Positions 49,094 through 57,927 are shown, counted from the stretch's first letter. The stretch: DNA of 64,000 nt from Georgenia faecalis (GCF_003710105.1 NZ_CP033325.1:1-64000); one strand, 5' to 3'. Translations and numbers: made by a program. The notes: generated from the letters alone by a model not told the origin.

Positions 49094-51178
49094 ATGCGAA
49101 GCCCTTACCGCCGCTGGTGCCTTGCCGGCGCCACGGCCGGACTCCTCCTTGCCTCCCTCACCCCCGCGAGTGCGGCGATCAACCAGCCGCCCGACGCCGG
49201 CCCCGACATCGACGCGATCATCGAGCGGATGACGCTCGAGGAGAAGGTCGGCCAGATGTTCGTTCCCTTCGTCTACGGCGAGAGCATCGACCAGGCCGAC
49301 CCCCGCAACGTGGGCGCCGCGGGCGTGGAGACCATCGGCGAGGTCATCGAGGAGTTCCACCCGGGCGGCGTCATCTACTTCGGCTGGTCGAACAACCTCA
49401 ACTCCCCGGGCCAGGTCGCCCAGCTGTCCAACGACATCCAGGCGCGCGCGACCGCCGACGGCGGCGTGCCGATGACCACCTCCATCGACCAGGAGGAGGG
49501 CGTCGTCGTCCGCCTCCCCCAGCCCTCCGCGCAGCTGCCGGGCGCGATGGCCCTCGGCGCGACGGGCAGCGCCGAGCACGCGCGCAACGCCGCACGCATC
49601 ACCGCCGAGAAGCTCGCGGCCGTGGGCATCAACCAGGACTACGCCCCCATCGCGGACGTGAACTCCAACGCGATGAACCCCGTCATCGGCGTGCGCGCCT
49701 TCGGCGGGGACACCGCGCTCGTCTCCGCCCTCGTCCGCGCCCAGGTCCAGGGCTTCCAGGACGACGGCGGCATCTCCTCCTCGATCAAGCACTTCCCCGG
49801 CCACGGCGCCACGGACGTCGACTCCCACCTCGCCGTCCCGATCATCACGAAGTCCGCGGCAGAGCTCCGTGCGGAGGACCTGCCCCCGTTCCAGGCCGCG
49901 ATCGAGGCGGGCGCCGACTCCATCATGACCGCGCACATCGCCGTGCCGGCGCTCGACCCGTCCGGCCGGCCCGCGACCCTGTCGGAGCCGATCCTCACCG
50001 GGCTCCTGCGCGAGGAGATGGGCTTCGACGGCGTGATCGTCACCGACTCCCTGAGCATGGCCGGGGTGCGCGAGGAGTTCTCGGACGACCGGGTCCCCGT
50101 CGAGGCGATCCTCGCCGGCGCCGACCAGATGCTCATGCCGCCGAACCTCCGCGTGGCCTACGACGGCGTCATCGCCGCCGTCGAGTCCGGGGAGCTCACC
50201 GAGGCGCGGATCGACGCCTCCGTCCGCCGGATCCTCGAGCAGAAGGACAAGCGGGGCGTCCTGGCGGACCCGTTCGTCGACCTCGACGCCGTCGACGACG
50301 TCATGGCCACCCCCGAGCACTACGCGACCGCCGGCACCATCGCCGACGACAGCATCACCCTGCTGGAGAACTCCGGCGTCCTGCCGCTCGAGGCGGGCAC
50401 CCGGGTGCTCCTCGCCGGCTTCGGCGGCAACGCCCGGTACGAGGTCATCGCGGAGGAGCTCACCGCGCTGGGCGCCGAGGTCACCGTGCACCGCGTGCCC
50501 GAGCCGCCGGCCGCTGACGACGCCGCCGTGAGCGCGGCCGTCGCCGCGGCCGTGGAGGCGACGGCGGACCAGGACGTCGTCGTCGTCCTCACGCAGTCCG
50601 CCGTGTTCGTCCCCAGCGTCCCGCAGCAGGCGCTCGTCGCCGGGCTCGCCGACGGCGACGTCCCGGTCGTCCAGGTCGCGGTGCGCAGCCCCTACGACGT
50701 GGCCACGACGGCGAGCACGGAGGCGGCGCTCGCCACCTACAGCTACGCCGACGTCTCCGTGACGGCGGCCGCCCGGGTGCTCATGGGCGTGGTGAACCCC
50801 AGCGGGCGCCTGCCCGTCATGATCCCCACCATCGACGGCGAGGGGGAGCTCTACGCGCTCGGCCACGGCCTGCGCTACCCCGTCGTCACCCCGGAGCCGC
50901 CGACCGACGAGCCCACGGCGCCCCCCACCGACGCGCCCCCCGCGCCGACGCCGACCGACGAGCCCACCGCGCCGCCGACGGAGGGTCCGACCGAGGACCC
51001 GACGGCCGGCCCCACGGCGCCGGCGGACCAGACGCCGGGCGCCGCGCCGGGCACCACCCCTGGCGGCACCCTGCCGTCGACCGGCGCCGACGCCGGCCTG
51101 CTCGCCGGCGCCGCGCTGCTCCTCCTGGCCATGGGCGCCCTCGCCCTGCGCCGTCGTCCCTCGCTCGTCCACCCATGA
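49094..51178 (+). CDS. nagZ: Secreted, wall-anchored beta-N-acetylhexosaminidase (GH3, NagZ type)
   Basis: A 694-residue GH3 enzyme that removes terminal GlcNAc from peptidoglycan fragments. A signal peptide (1-27, cut after ASA) precedes the TIM-barrel domain with KHFPGHG (232-238) and D243-S-H245 (the NagZ His-Asp acid/base loop) and the nucleophile D318 in VIVTDSLSM. A second, flavodoxin-like domain (about 390-590) is present, so it is the two-domain form. A Pro/Thr spacer leads to LPSTG (about 660) followed by a hydrophobic helix and RRR, a sortase signal. The operon continues with namZ (ATGA overlap with an upstream ATG). Confidence 0.93.
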   Translation: MRSPYRRWCLAGATAGLLLASLTPASAAINQPPDAGPDIDAIIERMTLEEKVGQMFVPFVYGESIDQADPRNVGAAGVETIGEVIEEFHPGGVIYFGWSNNLNSPGQVAQLSNDIQARATADGGVPMTTSIDQEEGVVVRLPQPSAQLPGAMALGATGSAEHARNAARITAEKLAAVGINQDYAPIADVNSNAMNPVIGVRAFGGDTALVSALVRAQVQGFQDDGGISSSIKHFPGHGATDVDSHLAVPIITKSAAELRAEDLPPFQAAIEAGADSIMTAHIAVPALDPSGRPATLSEPILTGLLREEMGFDGVIVTDSLSMAGVREEFSDDRVPVEAILAGADQMLMPPNLRVAYDGVIAAVESGELTEARIDASVRRILEQKDKRGVLADPFVDLDAVDDVMATPEHYATAGTIADDSITLLENSGVLPLEAGTRVLLAGFGGNARYEVIAEELTALGAEVTVHRVPEPPAADDAAVSAAVAAAVEATADQDVVVVLTQSAVFVPSVPQQALVAGLADGDVPVVQVAVRSPYDVATTASTEAALATYSYADVSVTAAARVLMGVVNPSGRLPVMIPTIDGEGELYALGHGLRYPVVTPEPPTDEPTAPPTDAPPAPTPTDEPTAPPTEGPTEDPTAGPTAPADQTPGAAPGTTPGGTLPSTGADAGLLAGAALLLLAMGALALRRRPSLVHP

Positions 51179-51189
51179 AAGGACAGGTC

Positions 51190-52878
51190 ATGACCCGTAC
51201 GTCCCGCAGAGGCGCCGCGCTCGCGGTGGGCCTCGCCGGGTCCCTGGCGCTCGTCGCCGGGTCCATCGCCGTGGCCACCCCGGCCCCGACGGCCCTCCCG
51301 GCTGCGCTGCCGGGGCAGAGCCCCACCGTCGAGCTCGGCGTGGAGGTGCTCCTCGAGGAGCAGCTCGACGCCCTCGACGGCCAGCGCGTCGGCCTCATCA
51401 CCAACCCCACGGGCGTCAACAGCGAGCTCACCCACACGATGGACCTCCTCATCGAGAACCAGGAGGCGGGGAACTACGAGCTCACGGCGCTGTACGCGCC
51501 CGAGCACGGCATCCTGGGCGGCGCACCGGCCGGGGCGACCGTGCCCAACTACGAGGACCCGCGCACCGGCCTGACGGTGTGGTCCCTCTACGGCGCCACC
51601 CAGCGCCCCACGGCCGAGATGCTCGAGGACGTCGACGTCCTCCTCTTCGACATCCAGGACATCGGGGCGCGGTTCTACACCTACATCTGGACGCTGTACT
51701 ACGCGATGGATGCCGCCGCGGAGTTCGACAAGGACTTCATCGTCCTCGACCGGCCCAACCCGCTCGGCGACCGCATGGACGGGCCGATCCTCGACCCGGC
51801 GCTGTCGTCGTTCGTCGGCCTGCGGGAGATCCCCCTGCAGCACGGCCTCACCGTCGGCGAGCTCGCCTCGTTCTTCAACGGGGAGTTCCTCGAGGAGCCG
51901 GTGGAGAACTTCTCGGTCGTCGAGATGAACGGCTACGACCCGGACGACTTCACCGAGGGCTACGGCCTCGAGTGGGTGGCGCCGTCGCCGAACATCCCCA
52001 CCATCGAGACGGCGTGGGCCTACCCCGGCACGGGCCTCGTCGAGTCGCTCAACGCCTCCGAGGGCCGCGGCACCACCAAGCCGTTCCTGTGGATCGGGCA
52101 CGGTGACGTCAACGAGGTCGAGGCGTACGAGCTGGCCGAGGAGCTCAACTCCCGCGGCCTCGAGGGCGTCCACTTCCGCCCGATGTTCGCCAACCCCACG
52201 ACGAGCAAGCAGGCCGGTCGCCTCTCCGGCGGCGTCGAGCTCCACATCACCGACCCGGCCGCGTACGTCCCGGTGCGCACCGGGCTGCACGTCGTCGACG
52301 CCTTCTACCACGGCATCGACGAGGTCGACTGGCGCGAGGGGACGATCTACCCGGACCAGCGGTGCGAGACCGAGGCCGACATCTGCTGGATCGACCGCCT
52401 CAGCGGTGACCGGAGCGTGCGCATGCAGCTCGAGCAGGGCGTCGACCCCGACGAGATCATCGCCGGCTGGGCCGAGGACCTCGCGGCCTTCGACACCGCC
52501 GCCGAGCCGTACCGCCTCTACGAGGACGTCGTCCCGACGGACCCGCCCACGACGGACGAGCCCACCCCGGACCCGACGACGGACGAGCCGACCGACCCGC
52601 CGACGACGGACGAGCCCACGGTGGACCCGACGGTGACCCCGACGACGGCCCCGCCGACCGCGGACCCGACGGTTGACCCCACGACGACCGCGCCCAGCGT
52701 GGACCCGACGACCGACGACGGCGGCGCGGGCGACGACGGCGCAGGCGGCGGCGGTGGCGGCCGTGGTGGCCTGCCCTCGACGGGTGCGCCGCTCGCCGGC
52801 CTCGCCCTGCTCGCCGGTCTCGCCGGTCTCGCCGGGGCCGGGGCCCTCGTGGCCCGGCGCCGCGGGGCCCGCGCCTGA
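51190..52878 (+). CDS. namZ: Wall-anchored exo-beta-N-acetylmuramidase, DUF1343/GH171 (NamZ type)
   Basis: A 562-residue DUF1343 protein. The family was shown to be GH171, which releases MurNAc from non-reducing ends of wall fragments (B. subtilis YbbC/NamZ). It has a signal peptide, GQRVGLITNPTGVN, YAPEHGILGG, LFDIQDIGARFYTYIW, IVLDRPNPLG and IPLQHGLTVGELA, then a Pro/Thr/Asp repeat spacer (about 450-535) and LPSTG (528-532 region before the 35-residue sorting tail). AAAGGACAGG supports the ATG at 51190; an overlapping ATG at 51175 (ATGA) would couple it to nagZ. NagZ and NamZ act in sequence, so co-anchoring makes sense. Confidence 0.9.
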   Translation: MTRTSRRGAALAVGLAGSLALVAGSIAVATPAPTALPAALPGQSPTVELGVEVLLEEQLDALDGQRVGLITNPTGVNSELTHTMDLLIENQEAGNYELTALYAPEHGILGGAPAGATVPNYEDPRTGLTVWSLYGATQRPTAEMLEDVDVLLFDIQDIGARFYTYIWTLYYAMDAAAEFDKDFIVLDRPNPLGDRMDGPILDPALSSFVGLREIPLQHGLTVGELASFFNGEFLEEPVENFSVVEMNGYDPDDFTEGYGLEWVAPSPNIPTIETAWAYPGTGLVESLNASEGRGTTKPFLWIGHGDVNEVEAYELAEELNSRGLEGVHFRPMFANPTTSKQAGRLSGGVELHITDPAAYVPVRTGLHVVDAFYHGIDEVDWREGTIYPDQRCETEADICWIDRLSGDRSVRMQLEQGVDPDEIIAGWAEDLAAFDTAAEPYRLYEDVVPTDPPTTDEPTPDPTTDEPTDPPTTDEPTVDPTVTPTTAPPTADPTVDPTTTAPSVDPTTDDGGAGDDGAGGGGGGRGGLPSTGAPLAGLALLAGLAGLAGAGALVARRRGARA

Positions 52879-52920
52879 CCGGCCGCTGACGACGCGCTGA
52901 GCCCGCGCGTCCGACCCACA

Positions 52921-52958
52921 CGAGAGGCGTCCCCCACCACGGTGGGGGGCGCCTCTCG
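52921..52958 (+). terminator. Terminator of nagZ-namZ
   Basis: An 18-bp stem (52921-52938 with 52941-52958; CGAGAGGCG arms and a run of C/G, one T-G pair) with a 2-base loop, 43 bases after the namZ stop. Confidence 0.85.
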
Positions 52959-52992
52959 CCGTCGGGCGACAAGGCCGCGAAAGAGTCGTACC

Positions 52993-53019
52993 CATCCGGT
53001 CCCCCCTCCGCTCCGAACC
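52993..53019 (+). promoter_or_regulatory. SigK-like promoter
   Basis: CCATCC (52993-52998) and CCGAAC (53014-53019), 15 bases apart, resemble the -35 CCATCC / -10 CCGAAT elements known from mycobacterial SigK promoters. The downstream gene starts at 53059 and sigK-rskA genes lie in the same direction 1.4 kb further on. Spacing in mycobacteria may differ by one or two bases. Confidence 0.6.
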
Positions 53020-53058
53020 CCTGGTGACAGATCAGGACCGAGCACGGAGGAAACGATC

Positions 53059-54372
53059 ATGAGCACCATCCGTCCCACCCGAGTCACCGCCTCCATAGGC
53101 GTCGCGCTGGCCCTCACCCTCGGCCTGTCCGCCTGCGGCAGCGACATGCAGGACGACGCCACCCCGCAGAGCACGCCGATGACCACCTCGGCTCCCGAGA
53201 TGACCGACCACACCATGGACGAGGGTGCGAGCGCGGTCATGCCGATGAGCACCGGCGACCCGTTCGTCGATCTCCGCACCGCGGCTCAGCACATGCCGGA
53301 GACGGCGACGACCCTGGCCGGCGGGTTCGTCACCGCCCTCGAGATCCCCGGCGAGGTCGACTCCGACGCCGCCGGGCTCCGGGCCGCCCTCACGTCTCTT
53401 CTGCAGGAGCACGTCTACCTCGCCGGCACCGCCGTGGCGACGGCATACGCCGCCGGCCCCGACTCGCCGGAGTTCGAGGCCGCCGCGGCCACCCTCGACG
53501 AAAACTCCGTCGCGCTCTCCGAGGCCATCGGCTCGCTCGCCGGCGCGGACAAGGGCGAGGCGTTCCTCACGCTGTGGCGCGACCACGTGGGCTACTTCGT
53601 CGACTACGCCGTCGCCGCGCAGGCCGGGGACACGGCCGGCCTCGAGGAGGCCACCGCGAACCTCGAGGGCTACACGCAGGAGGCCGGGGCCTTCTTCGAG
53701 AAGATCAGCGCCGGGGAGCTGCCGGCGGACGCCATCGCCGAGGCGCTGAGCATGCACGTCACCACGCTCTCGGCCGCCATCGACGACCTCGCGGCCGGTA
53801 GCCCCGAGGCCTACGCCTCGCTGCAGCAGGCGGCGTCGCACGTCGTCGACGGCGCCGCGACGATCGCCACCGGGCTCGCGACCGCCACCGACATGGCCGG
53901 AGACCCGAACGACGAGGCGGCGACGCTGCGGGCGCAGCTCACCGCGCTGCTCCAGGAGCACGCCTACCTCGCCGGTCTCGGGGTCTTCACCGCGTACACC
54001 ACCGAGGGCGGTACCGGGTCGGAGGCGTTCGAAGCCGCCGCGGGTGTCCTCGACGGGAACTCCGTCGCGCTCGCCGAGGCCGTGGGCTCGCTGGCCGGGC
54101 CGGAGCAGGAGGAGGCGTTCCTCCCGCTGTGGCGTGAGCACATCGGCTACTTCGTCGACTACGCCGACGCCGTCGCCTCCGGTGACGACGAGGGCGCGCA
54201 GGAGGCCCTGATGGAGCTCGACACCTACCGCGGTACGGCCGGTGACTTCTTCGAGGAGATCTCGGCGGGCGAGCTGCCGTCCGAGGCCGTCGCCGAGGGG
54301 CTGGCCATGCACGTGCAGACCCTCGCCGGGGCGATCGACTCGCTCAACGTCACGCTCGTCAACCCGAGCTGA
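53059..54372 (+). CDS. Lipoprotein with duplicated His-rich helical domain
   Basis: A 437-residue lipoprotein (lipidated Cys26 in LSACG; Asp/Thr/Met linker to about 65). Two repeats of about 180 residues (70-250, 252-432) share LLQEH-YLAG, NSVAL-EA-GSLAG, LWR-H-GYFVDYA and FFE-ISAGELP blocks. Four histidines recur at the same places: H78/H261, H118/H301, H176/H361, H233/H418. This suggests two metal- or ligand-binding helical bundles. I know no family name for it. GGAGGAAAC precedes the ATG. It sits with a SigK-like promoter before sigK/rskA, so it is probably the regulon's effector, like MPT70/83 in mycobacteria by position only. Confidence 0.85.
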   Translation: MSTIRPTRVTASIGVALALTLGLSACGSDMQDDATPQSTPMTTSAPEMTDHTMDEGASAVMPMSTGDPFVDLRTAAQHMPETATTLAGGFVTALEIPGEVDSDAAGLRAALTSLLQEHVYLAGTAVATAYAAGPDSPEFEAAAATLDENSVALSEAIGSLAGADKGEAFLTLWRDHVGYFVDYAVAAQAGDTAGLEEATANLEGYTQEAGAFFEKISAGELPADAIAEALSMHVTTLSAAIDDLAAGSPEAYASLQQAASHVVDGAATIATGLATATDMAGDPNDEAATLRAQLTALLQEHAYLAGLGVFTAYTTEGGTGSEAFEAAAGVLDGNSVALAEAVGSLAGPEQEEAFLPLWREHIGYFVDYADAVASGDDEGAQEALMELDTYRGTAGDFFEEISAGELPSEAVAEGLAMHVQTLAGAIDSLNVTLVNPS

Positions 54373-54453
54373 GGGACCTCCGGTGGGTCACCCGGGCCCC
54401 GCACACGCCTCGGAACGTCTGCGGGACCCGGCTCGTCAGGGCACACTGGCCCG

Positions 54454-55044
54454 GTGACCTCGCCCGGGCGTGACTCCGCCGGCACGGCGCCCCCGCCCGG
54501 ACCGGGCCGCCTGACGGCGCTCTTGCAGCAGGTCGCAGGCGGTGACCAGGTGGCCTTCGCGGCCCTCTACGACGAGGCCGCCCCCATGGTCTACGGGACC
54601 GCCCTGCGGGTGCTGCGGGACGCCGACCACGCCGCCGAGGTGACCCAGGAGGTCATGACCGAGGTGTGGCGGACGTCTGTCCGGTTCGACGCGGCGCGGG
54701 GCACCGCGCAGGCGTGGATCGCCACGATGGGCCACCGCCGGGCGGTGGACCGCGTCCGCGCCGTGCAGTCCCAGCGCGACCGCGACGGCCTCGCCGCCGC
54801 GCAGGCCTACGAGCGTCCGTACGACGACGTCCAGGAGACGGTGGAGCGAACCGTGGACCAGAGCAGGGTGCAGGAGTGCCTCGCCGGGCTGAGCGACCTT
54901 CAGCGCGACGCCGTCCTCCGGGCCTTCTACGGCGGCCGCAGCTACCGGGAGGTCGCGGCGGACACCGGCGCGGGGCTCCCGACCATCAAGTCCCGCATCC
55001 GCGACGGGCTGATCCGCCTCCGGGCCTGCCTGGGGGTGGACTGA
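54454..55044 (+). CDS. sigK: ECF sigma factor, SigK type
   Basis: A 196-residue extracytoplasmic-function sigma factor with sigma region 2 (AFAALYDEAAPMVYGTALRVLRDADHAAEVTQEVMTEVWR, about 34-72) and region 4 (LSDLQRDAVLRAFYGGRSYREVAADTGAGLPTIKSRIRDGLIRLRACLG). It is closest in layout to SigK, and an RskA-like anti-sigma gene follows after one base. GTG start. The SigK-like promoter before the upstream lipoprotein suggests that the lipoprotein is its target. Confidence 0.9.
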   Translation: MTSPGRDSAGTAPPPGPGRLTALLQQVAGGDQVAFAALYDEAAPMVYGTALRVLRDADHAAEVTQEVMTEVWRTSVRFDAARGTAQAWIATMGHRRAVDRVRAVQSQRDRDGLAAAQAYERPYDDVQETVERTVDQSRVQECLAGLSDLQRDAVLRAFYGGRSYREVAADTGAGLPTIKSRIRDGLIRLRACLGVD

Positions 55045-55045
55045 C

Positions 55046-55837
55046 GTGCGCGAGCAGGACGAGTACCGCGAGCTGCTGGGGGCCTGGGCGCTCGACGCCG
55101 TCGACGCCGACGAGCGGGCCGACGTCGAGCGGGCGATGGCGCGCGACCCCGAGCTGGCCGCCGAGGCCCGCGCGTTGCGGGAGGTGACCGCCCGGCTCGC
55201 CGCGGACAGCGCAGCGCCACCGCCGGCGACGGTCCGCGCCCGGACGCTCGACGCGATCGCCCGGATCCCGCAGGGGTCGGCCCATCCGGCGGATGGACCC
55301 CAGCCCACGGGCGGCCCGGCCGTCGCTCGACCCACGACGCCAGGGGAGTCCGAGGGCGCCGACGTCGTCCCGCTCGCGCCGTACCGCGCGCGCCGGAGGG
55401 AGCGCTGGCTCGTCGCCGCGGCGGTCCTTGTCGCCGCCGCCGTCCCGAGCGTCCTCGCGATCGACCAGAGCCGTCGCGCCGAGGAGGCCGAGCAGCAGGT
55501 CGCCGCCGTCGCGGAGGCGCTCGCGGAGCCCGGTGCCGAGCTCGTCAGCGCGGACGTCGCCGGCGGCGGGAGGGCCGTCGCCGTCGTCGGCGCCGACGCG
55601 GCCCTGTTCGCCGCGGACGGGCTCTCCGACCTCACCGACGACGAGGTCTACCAGCTCTGGGTCGTCGACGACGACGGCGCCGCGTCGGCGGGGGTCCTCG
55701 TCGTCGCCGACGGGCGGGTCAGCACGGAGGTGGACGACCTTCCGGACGGCGCCGTGCTCGCCATGACGGTCGAGCCCGCGGGTGGGTCGACGCAGCCCAC
55801 GAGCGACCCGGTCGTCGCGTTGTCCGGGCAGGGCTGA
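55046..55837 (+). CDS. rskA: Anti-sigma factor, RskA type
   Basis: A 263-residue membrane anti-sigma factor: a cytoplasmic sigma-binding domain (YRELLGAWALDAVDADERADVERAMARDPELAAEARALREVTARLA, 7-51), one helix (about 122-139, WLVAAAVLVAAAVPSVLA) and an external domain with YQLWVVDDDGAASAGVLVV and DLPDGAVLAMTVEPAGG, which matches the RskA C-terminal fold. The classic zinc HxxxCxxC motif is absent, as in RskA. It probably holds SigK at the membrane until proteolysis. Confidence 0.92.
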   Translation: MREQDEYRELLGAWALDAVDADERADVERAMARDPELAAEARALREVTARLAADSAAPPPATVRARTLDAIARIPQGSAHPADGPQPTGGPAVARPTTPGESEGADVVPLAPYRARRRERWLVAAAVLVAAAVPSVLAIDQSRRAEEAEQQVAAVAEALAEPGAELVSADVAGGGRAVAVVGADAALFAADGLSDLTDDEVYQLWVVDDDGAASAGVLVVADGRVSTEVDDLPDGAVLAMTVEPAGGSTQPTSDPVVALSGQG

Positions 55838-55888
55838 GGAGAGGCGACCCAGTCCCTCGGAGTAGGTCGTCTGCTGGTGGGTCCGCGG

Positions 55889-56365
55889 TCACGGCCGTTG
55901 CGGGAAGCTGATGCGCATCAGCCGGCTGTCGGCCCAGTCGTCGAGCCGAGTCGGCCGGATGGTGCCGGGGTCGTGGGGCTGGTTGAGATCCGCGACGATC
56001 TCCGCCAGCACGGCGTGACGTTCGGCTGGGTCGGTGACCGGCGTGGCCCGTGCGGGCAGATCGGCACGGATCCCGTTCTTGAGGTGGAAGGTGAAGTCGG
56101 GGTTGGTGAGAAGGTTCGCATGCCAGTCGGTCGCGGCACCCCCGGCGCCGCTGCACAGGTAGGTGGCGCCCGCGGCCCGGTAGAAGAAGATCTCGATGCG
56201 GCGCGGGCGGCCGGTGCGGCGCCCCAGTGTCGTGATGTCGATGATCCGTTCGCGGGTGCCTGCGGCGGGGGTGATCTCGATGGCTCGCCGGATGTGCTCG
56301 GGCAGGTGCGACAAGGACGCGTCCCGTGCGGAGTCGTCCCCTCCGGTCGCGTCTGGACTGCTCAT
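55889..56365 (-). CDS. DUF385 (deazaflavin-dependent nitroreductase) family protein
   Basis: A 158-residue protein of the split-barrel flavin/F420-binding DUF385 group (Ddn-like): RAIEITPAAGTRERIIDITTLGRRTGRPRRIEIFFYRAAGATYLCSG, then DWHANLLTNPDFTFHLKNGIRADLPARATPV. The ATG at 56365 overlaps the SDR stop (ATGA), so the two are one operon. Substrate unknown. Codon use here is less biased than in flanking genes. Confidence 0.85.
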   Translation of the reverse strand: MSSPDATGGDDSARDASLSHLPEHIRRAIEITPAAGTRERIIDITTLGRRTGRPRRIEIFFYRAAGATYLCSGAGGAATDWHANLLTNPDFTFHLKNGIRADLPARATPVTDPAERHAVLAEIVADLNQPHDPGTIRPTRLDDWADSRLMRISFPQRP

Positions 56366-57141
56366 GCGGTCTCGGCCTGAAGGGCGGGGCCGAGGAGGAG
56401 CCCACCGTCGATGACGTACTCCGACCCCGTGATGAACGACGCGTCCGAGGACGTGAGGAACAGGAGAAGCCGGGTGACGTCGGTCGGCTCTCCCAGGCGC
56501 GGGATGGCGAACGGCTCGGGTGAGTAGAAGTCGGCGATGGCCACGGTGGCGCCGGCTGCGGGCTCGTTGATGAACGAGGTCGCGATCACGCCGGGGTGGA
56601 TGGTGTTCACGCGGATGTGGTCCCGGCCGAGCTCGAGTGCTGCCGTCTGGGTCAGACCTCGCACGGCCCACTTGCTGGCGACGTACGGCGCATAGTGCGC
56701 CGTGCCACCCAGGCCCATGGTCGAGGCGATGTTGACGATGGCTCCCCCTGATGCGCGGCGCAGAGCGGGCGCGGCCACCTTGATGCCGAGGAAGGTCCCG
56801 GTGAGGTTGACGTCGAGGATCCGCGACCACGTGGCCTGGTCCGTCTTCTCGATCGGCGCCGGCGGGTTCTGGACGCCGGCGTTGTTGACGAGCACGTTCA
56901 GGGCGCCGAAGGCGCTCTCGGCCGTCAGCACGGCGGCGGACCACGAGCTCTCGTCGGTGACGTCGAGGTGGACGAAGCGAGCGCGGTTCCCGAGCTCGTC
57001 GGCGAGAGCGGCGCCGCGTTCGACGTCGATGCCGCCAATCACCACGTTCGCCCCCTCCGCGTGAAAGGCGCGTACATGGCTCGATCCCTGGCCACCGGAC
57101 CCCCCGGTCACGAGCACGGTCTGGTCGTCGAAACGGCGCAT
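56362..57141 (-). CDS. Short-chain dehydrogenase/reductase
   Basis: A 259-residue classical SDR: VLVTGGSGGQGSSHVRAF (nucleotide loop), NNAGVQNPPAP, IVNIASTMGLG, YVASKWAVRGLTQ (Tyr-x3-Lys) and a C-terminal YVIDGGLLLG. AAGGGACATCTG precedes the ATG. It is divergent from tetR with two operators between, so it is TetR-controlled. Substrate unknown; the DUF385 partner hints at a redox pathway. Confidence 0.9.
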   Translation of the reverse strand: MRRFDDQTVLVTGGSGGQGSSHVRAFHAEGANVVIGGIDVERGAALADELGNRARFVHLDVTDESSWSAAVLTAESAFGALNVLVNNAGVQNPPAPIEKTDQATWSRILDVNLTGTFLGIKVAAPALRRASGGAIVNIASTMGLGGTAHYAPYVASKWAVRGLTQTAALELGRDHIRVNTIHPGVIATSFINEPAAGATVAIADFYSPEPFAIPRLGEPTDVTRLLLFLTSSDASFITGSEYVIDGGLLLGPALQAETA

Positions 57142-57200
57142 CAGATGTCCCTTCAGTACGTGTGACTGACCGGGATCATCGGTGATGAACGGCGGCCAAT

Positions 57201-57220
57201 GGTGAGCCAGGTGACTCACC
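57201..57220. promoter_or_regulatory. TetR operator 1
   Basis: GGTGAGCCAGGTGACTCACC, a 20-bp inverted repeat with one mismatch in the arms, 60 bp upstream of the SDR gene. It is preceded by AAT as is operator 2. Confidence 0.75.
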
Positions 57221-57247
57221 ACTGCCTGACACTAGGTCCGCCGCAAT

Positions 57248-57267
57248 GGTGAGTCAAGCCACTCACC
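57248..57267. promoter_or_regulatory. TetR operator 2
   Basis: GGTGAGTCAAGCCACTCACC has perfect 7-bp arms (GGTGAGT / ACTCACC) and the same CAATGGTGAG left context as operator 1, 47 bp away. It lies 16 bases before tetR, probably overlapping its promoter. Confidence 0.8.
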
Positions 57268-57282
57268 TCGTATGGTTGGCCC

Positions 57283-57927
57283 ATGAGCAGGGTCGTGACC
57301 ACGTATCACCAGCGCATCGCCCAGGAGAAGCGCGCGCTGATCGTGGCGGCCGCGACCGCACTGTTCCTCGAGCTGGGCTACGACCGGACGTCGCTGGCGC
57401 GGGTCGCCGAGGCCTCGGGCGTGTCTCGGGCCACCTTGTTCAAGCAGTTCCCGAGCAAGGCTGCCCTGTTCGACGCCATGGTCACCGAGTCCTGGTCCAC
57501 CGCCGACGAGGAGGAGCCTCCGCCAGCGGGCAACATCGTTGACGGGCTCACCACCATCGGTCGCCGCTACGCCGAGCTGTTGAGCCGGCGCCAGATGACC
57601 GACCTGTTCCGAATCGTCATCGCCGAGCTGCCGCGATTCCCCGAGCTCGCCAATGCCCAGTTCTCGCAGGGGAAGATGCCCTACTTCGAGTCCGTACGCC
57701 GCTACCTGCAGGCCGAGCACGAGGCCGGAACGGTGCGGGTCGAGGACGTGGACCTCGCCGCCACCCAGTTCCTCGGCATGATCTCCAACTACGTCTTCTG
57801 GCCGACACTCCTGGTGCCGGGCTGGGAGGTGAGTGCCGAACGCGTCGCTCAGGTGGTCGACGAGGCCGTGCGCACCATGGCAGCCCGGTACGCCGTGGCT
57901 GGCCCAGGGCCGTCCACCGACGACTGA
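57283..57927 (+). CDS. TetR family transcriptional regulator
   Basis: A 214-residue repressor with an N-terminal helix-turn-helix (LIVAAATALFLELGYDRTSLARVAEASGVSRATLFKQFPSKAALFDAMV, about 19-67) and a helical ligand domain. It is divergent from the SDR/DUF385 pair with the two 20-bp operators between, which fits autoregulated repression. A hairpin overlaps its stop. Confidence 0.93.
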   Translation: MSRVVTTYHQRIAQEKRALIVAAATALFLELGYDRTSLARVAEASGVSRATLFKQFPSKAALFDAMVTESWSTADEEEPPPAGNIVDGLTTIGRRYAELLSRRQMTDLFRIVIAELPRFPELANAQFSQGKMPYFESVRRYLQAEHEAGTVRVEDVDLAATQFLGMISNYVFWPTLLVPGWEVSAERVAQVVDEAVRTMAARYAVAGPGPSTDD

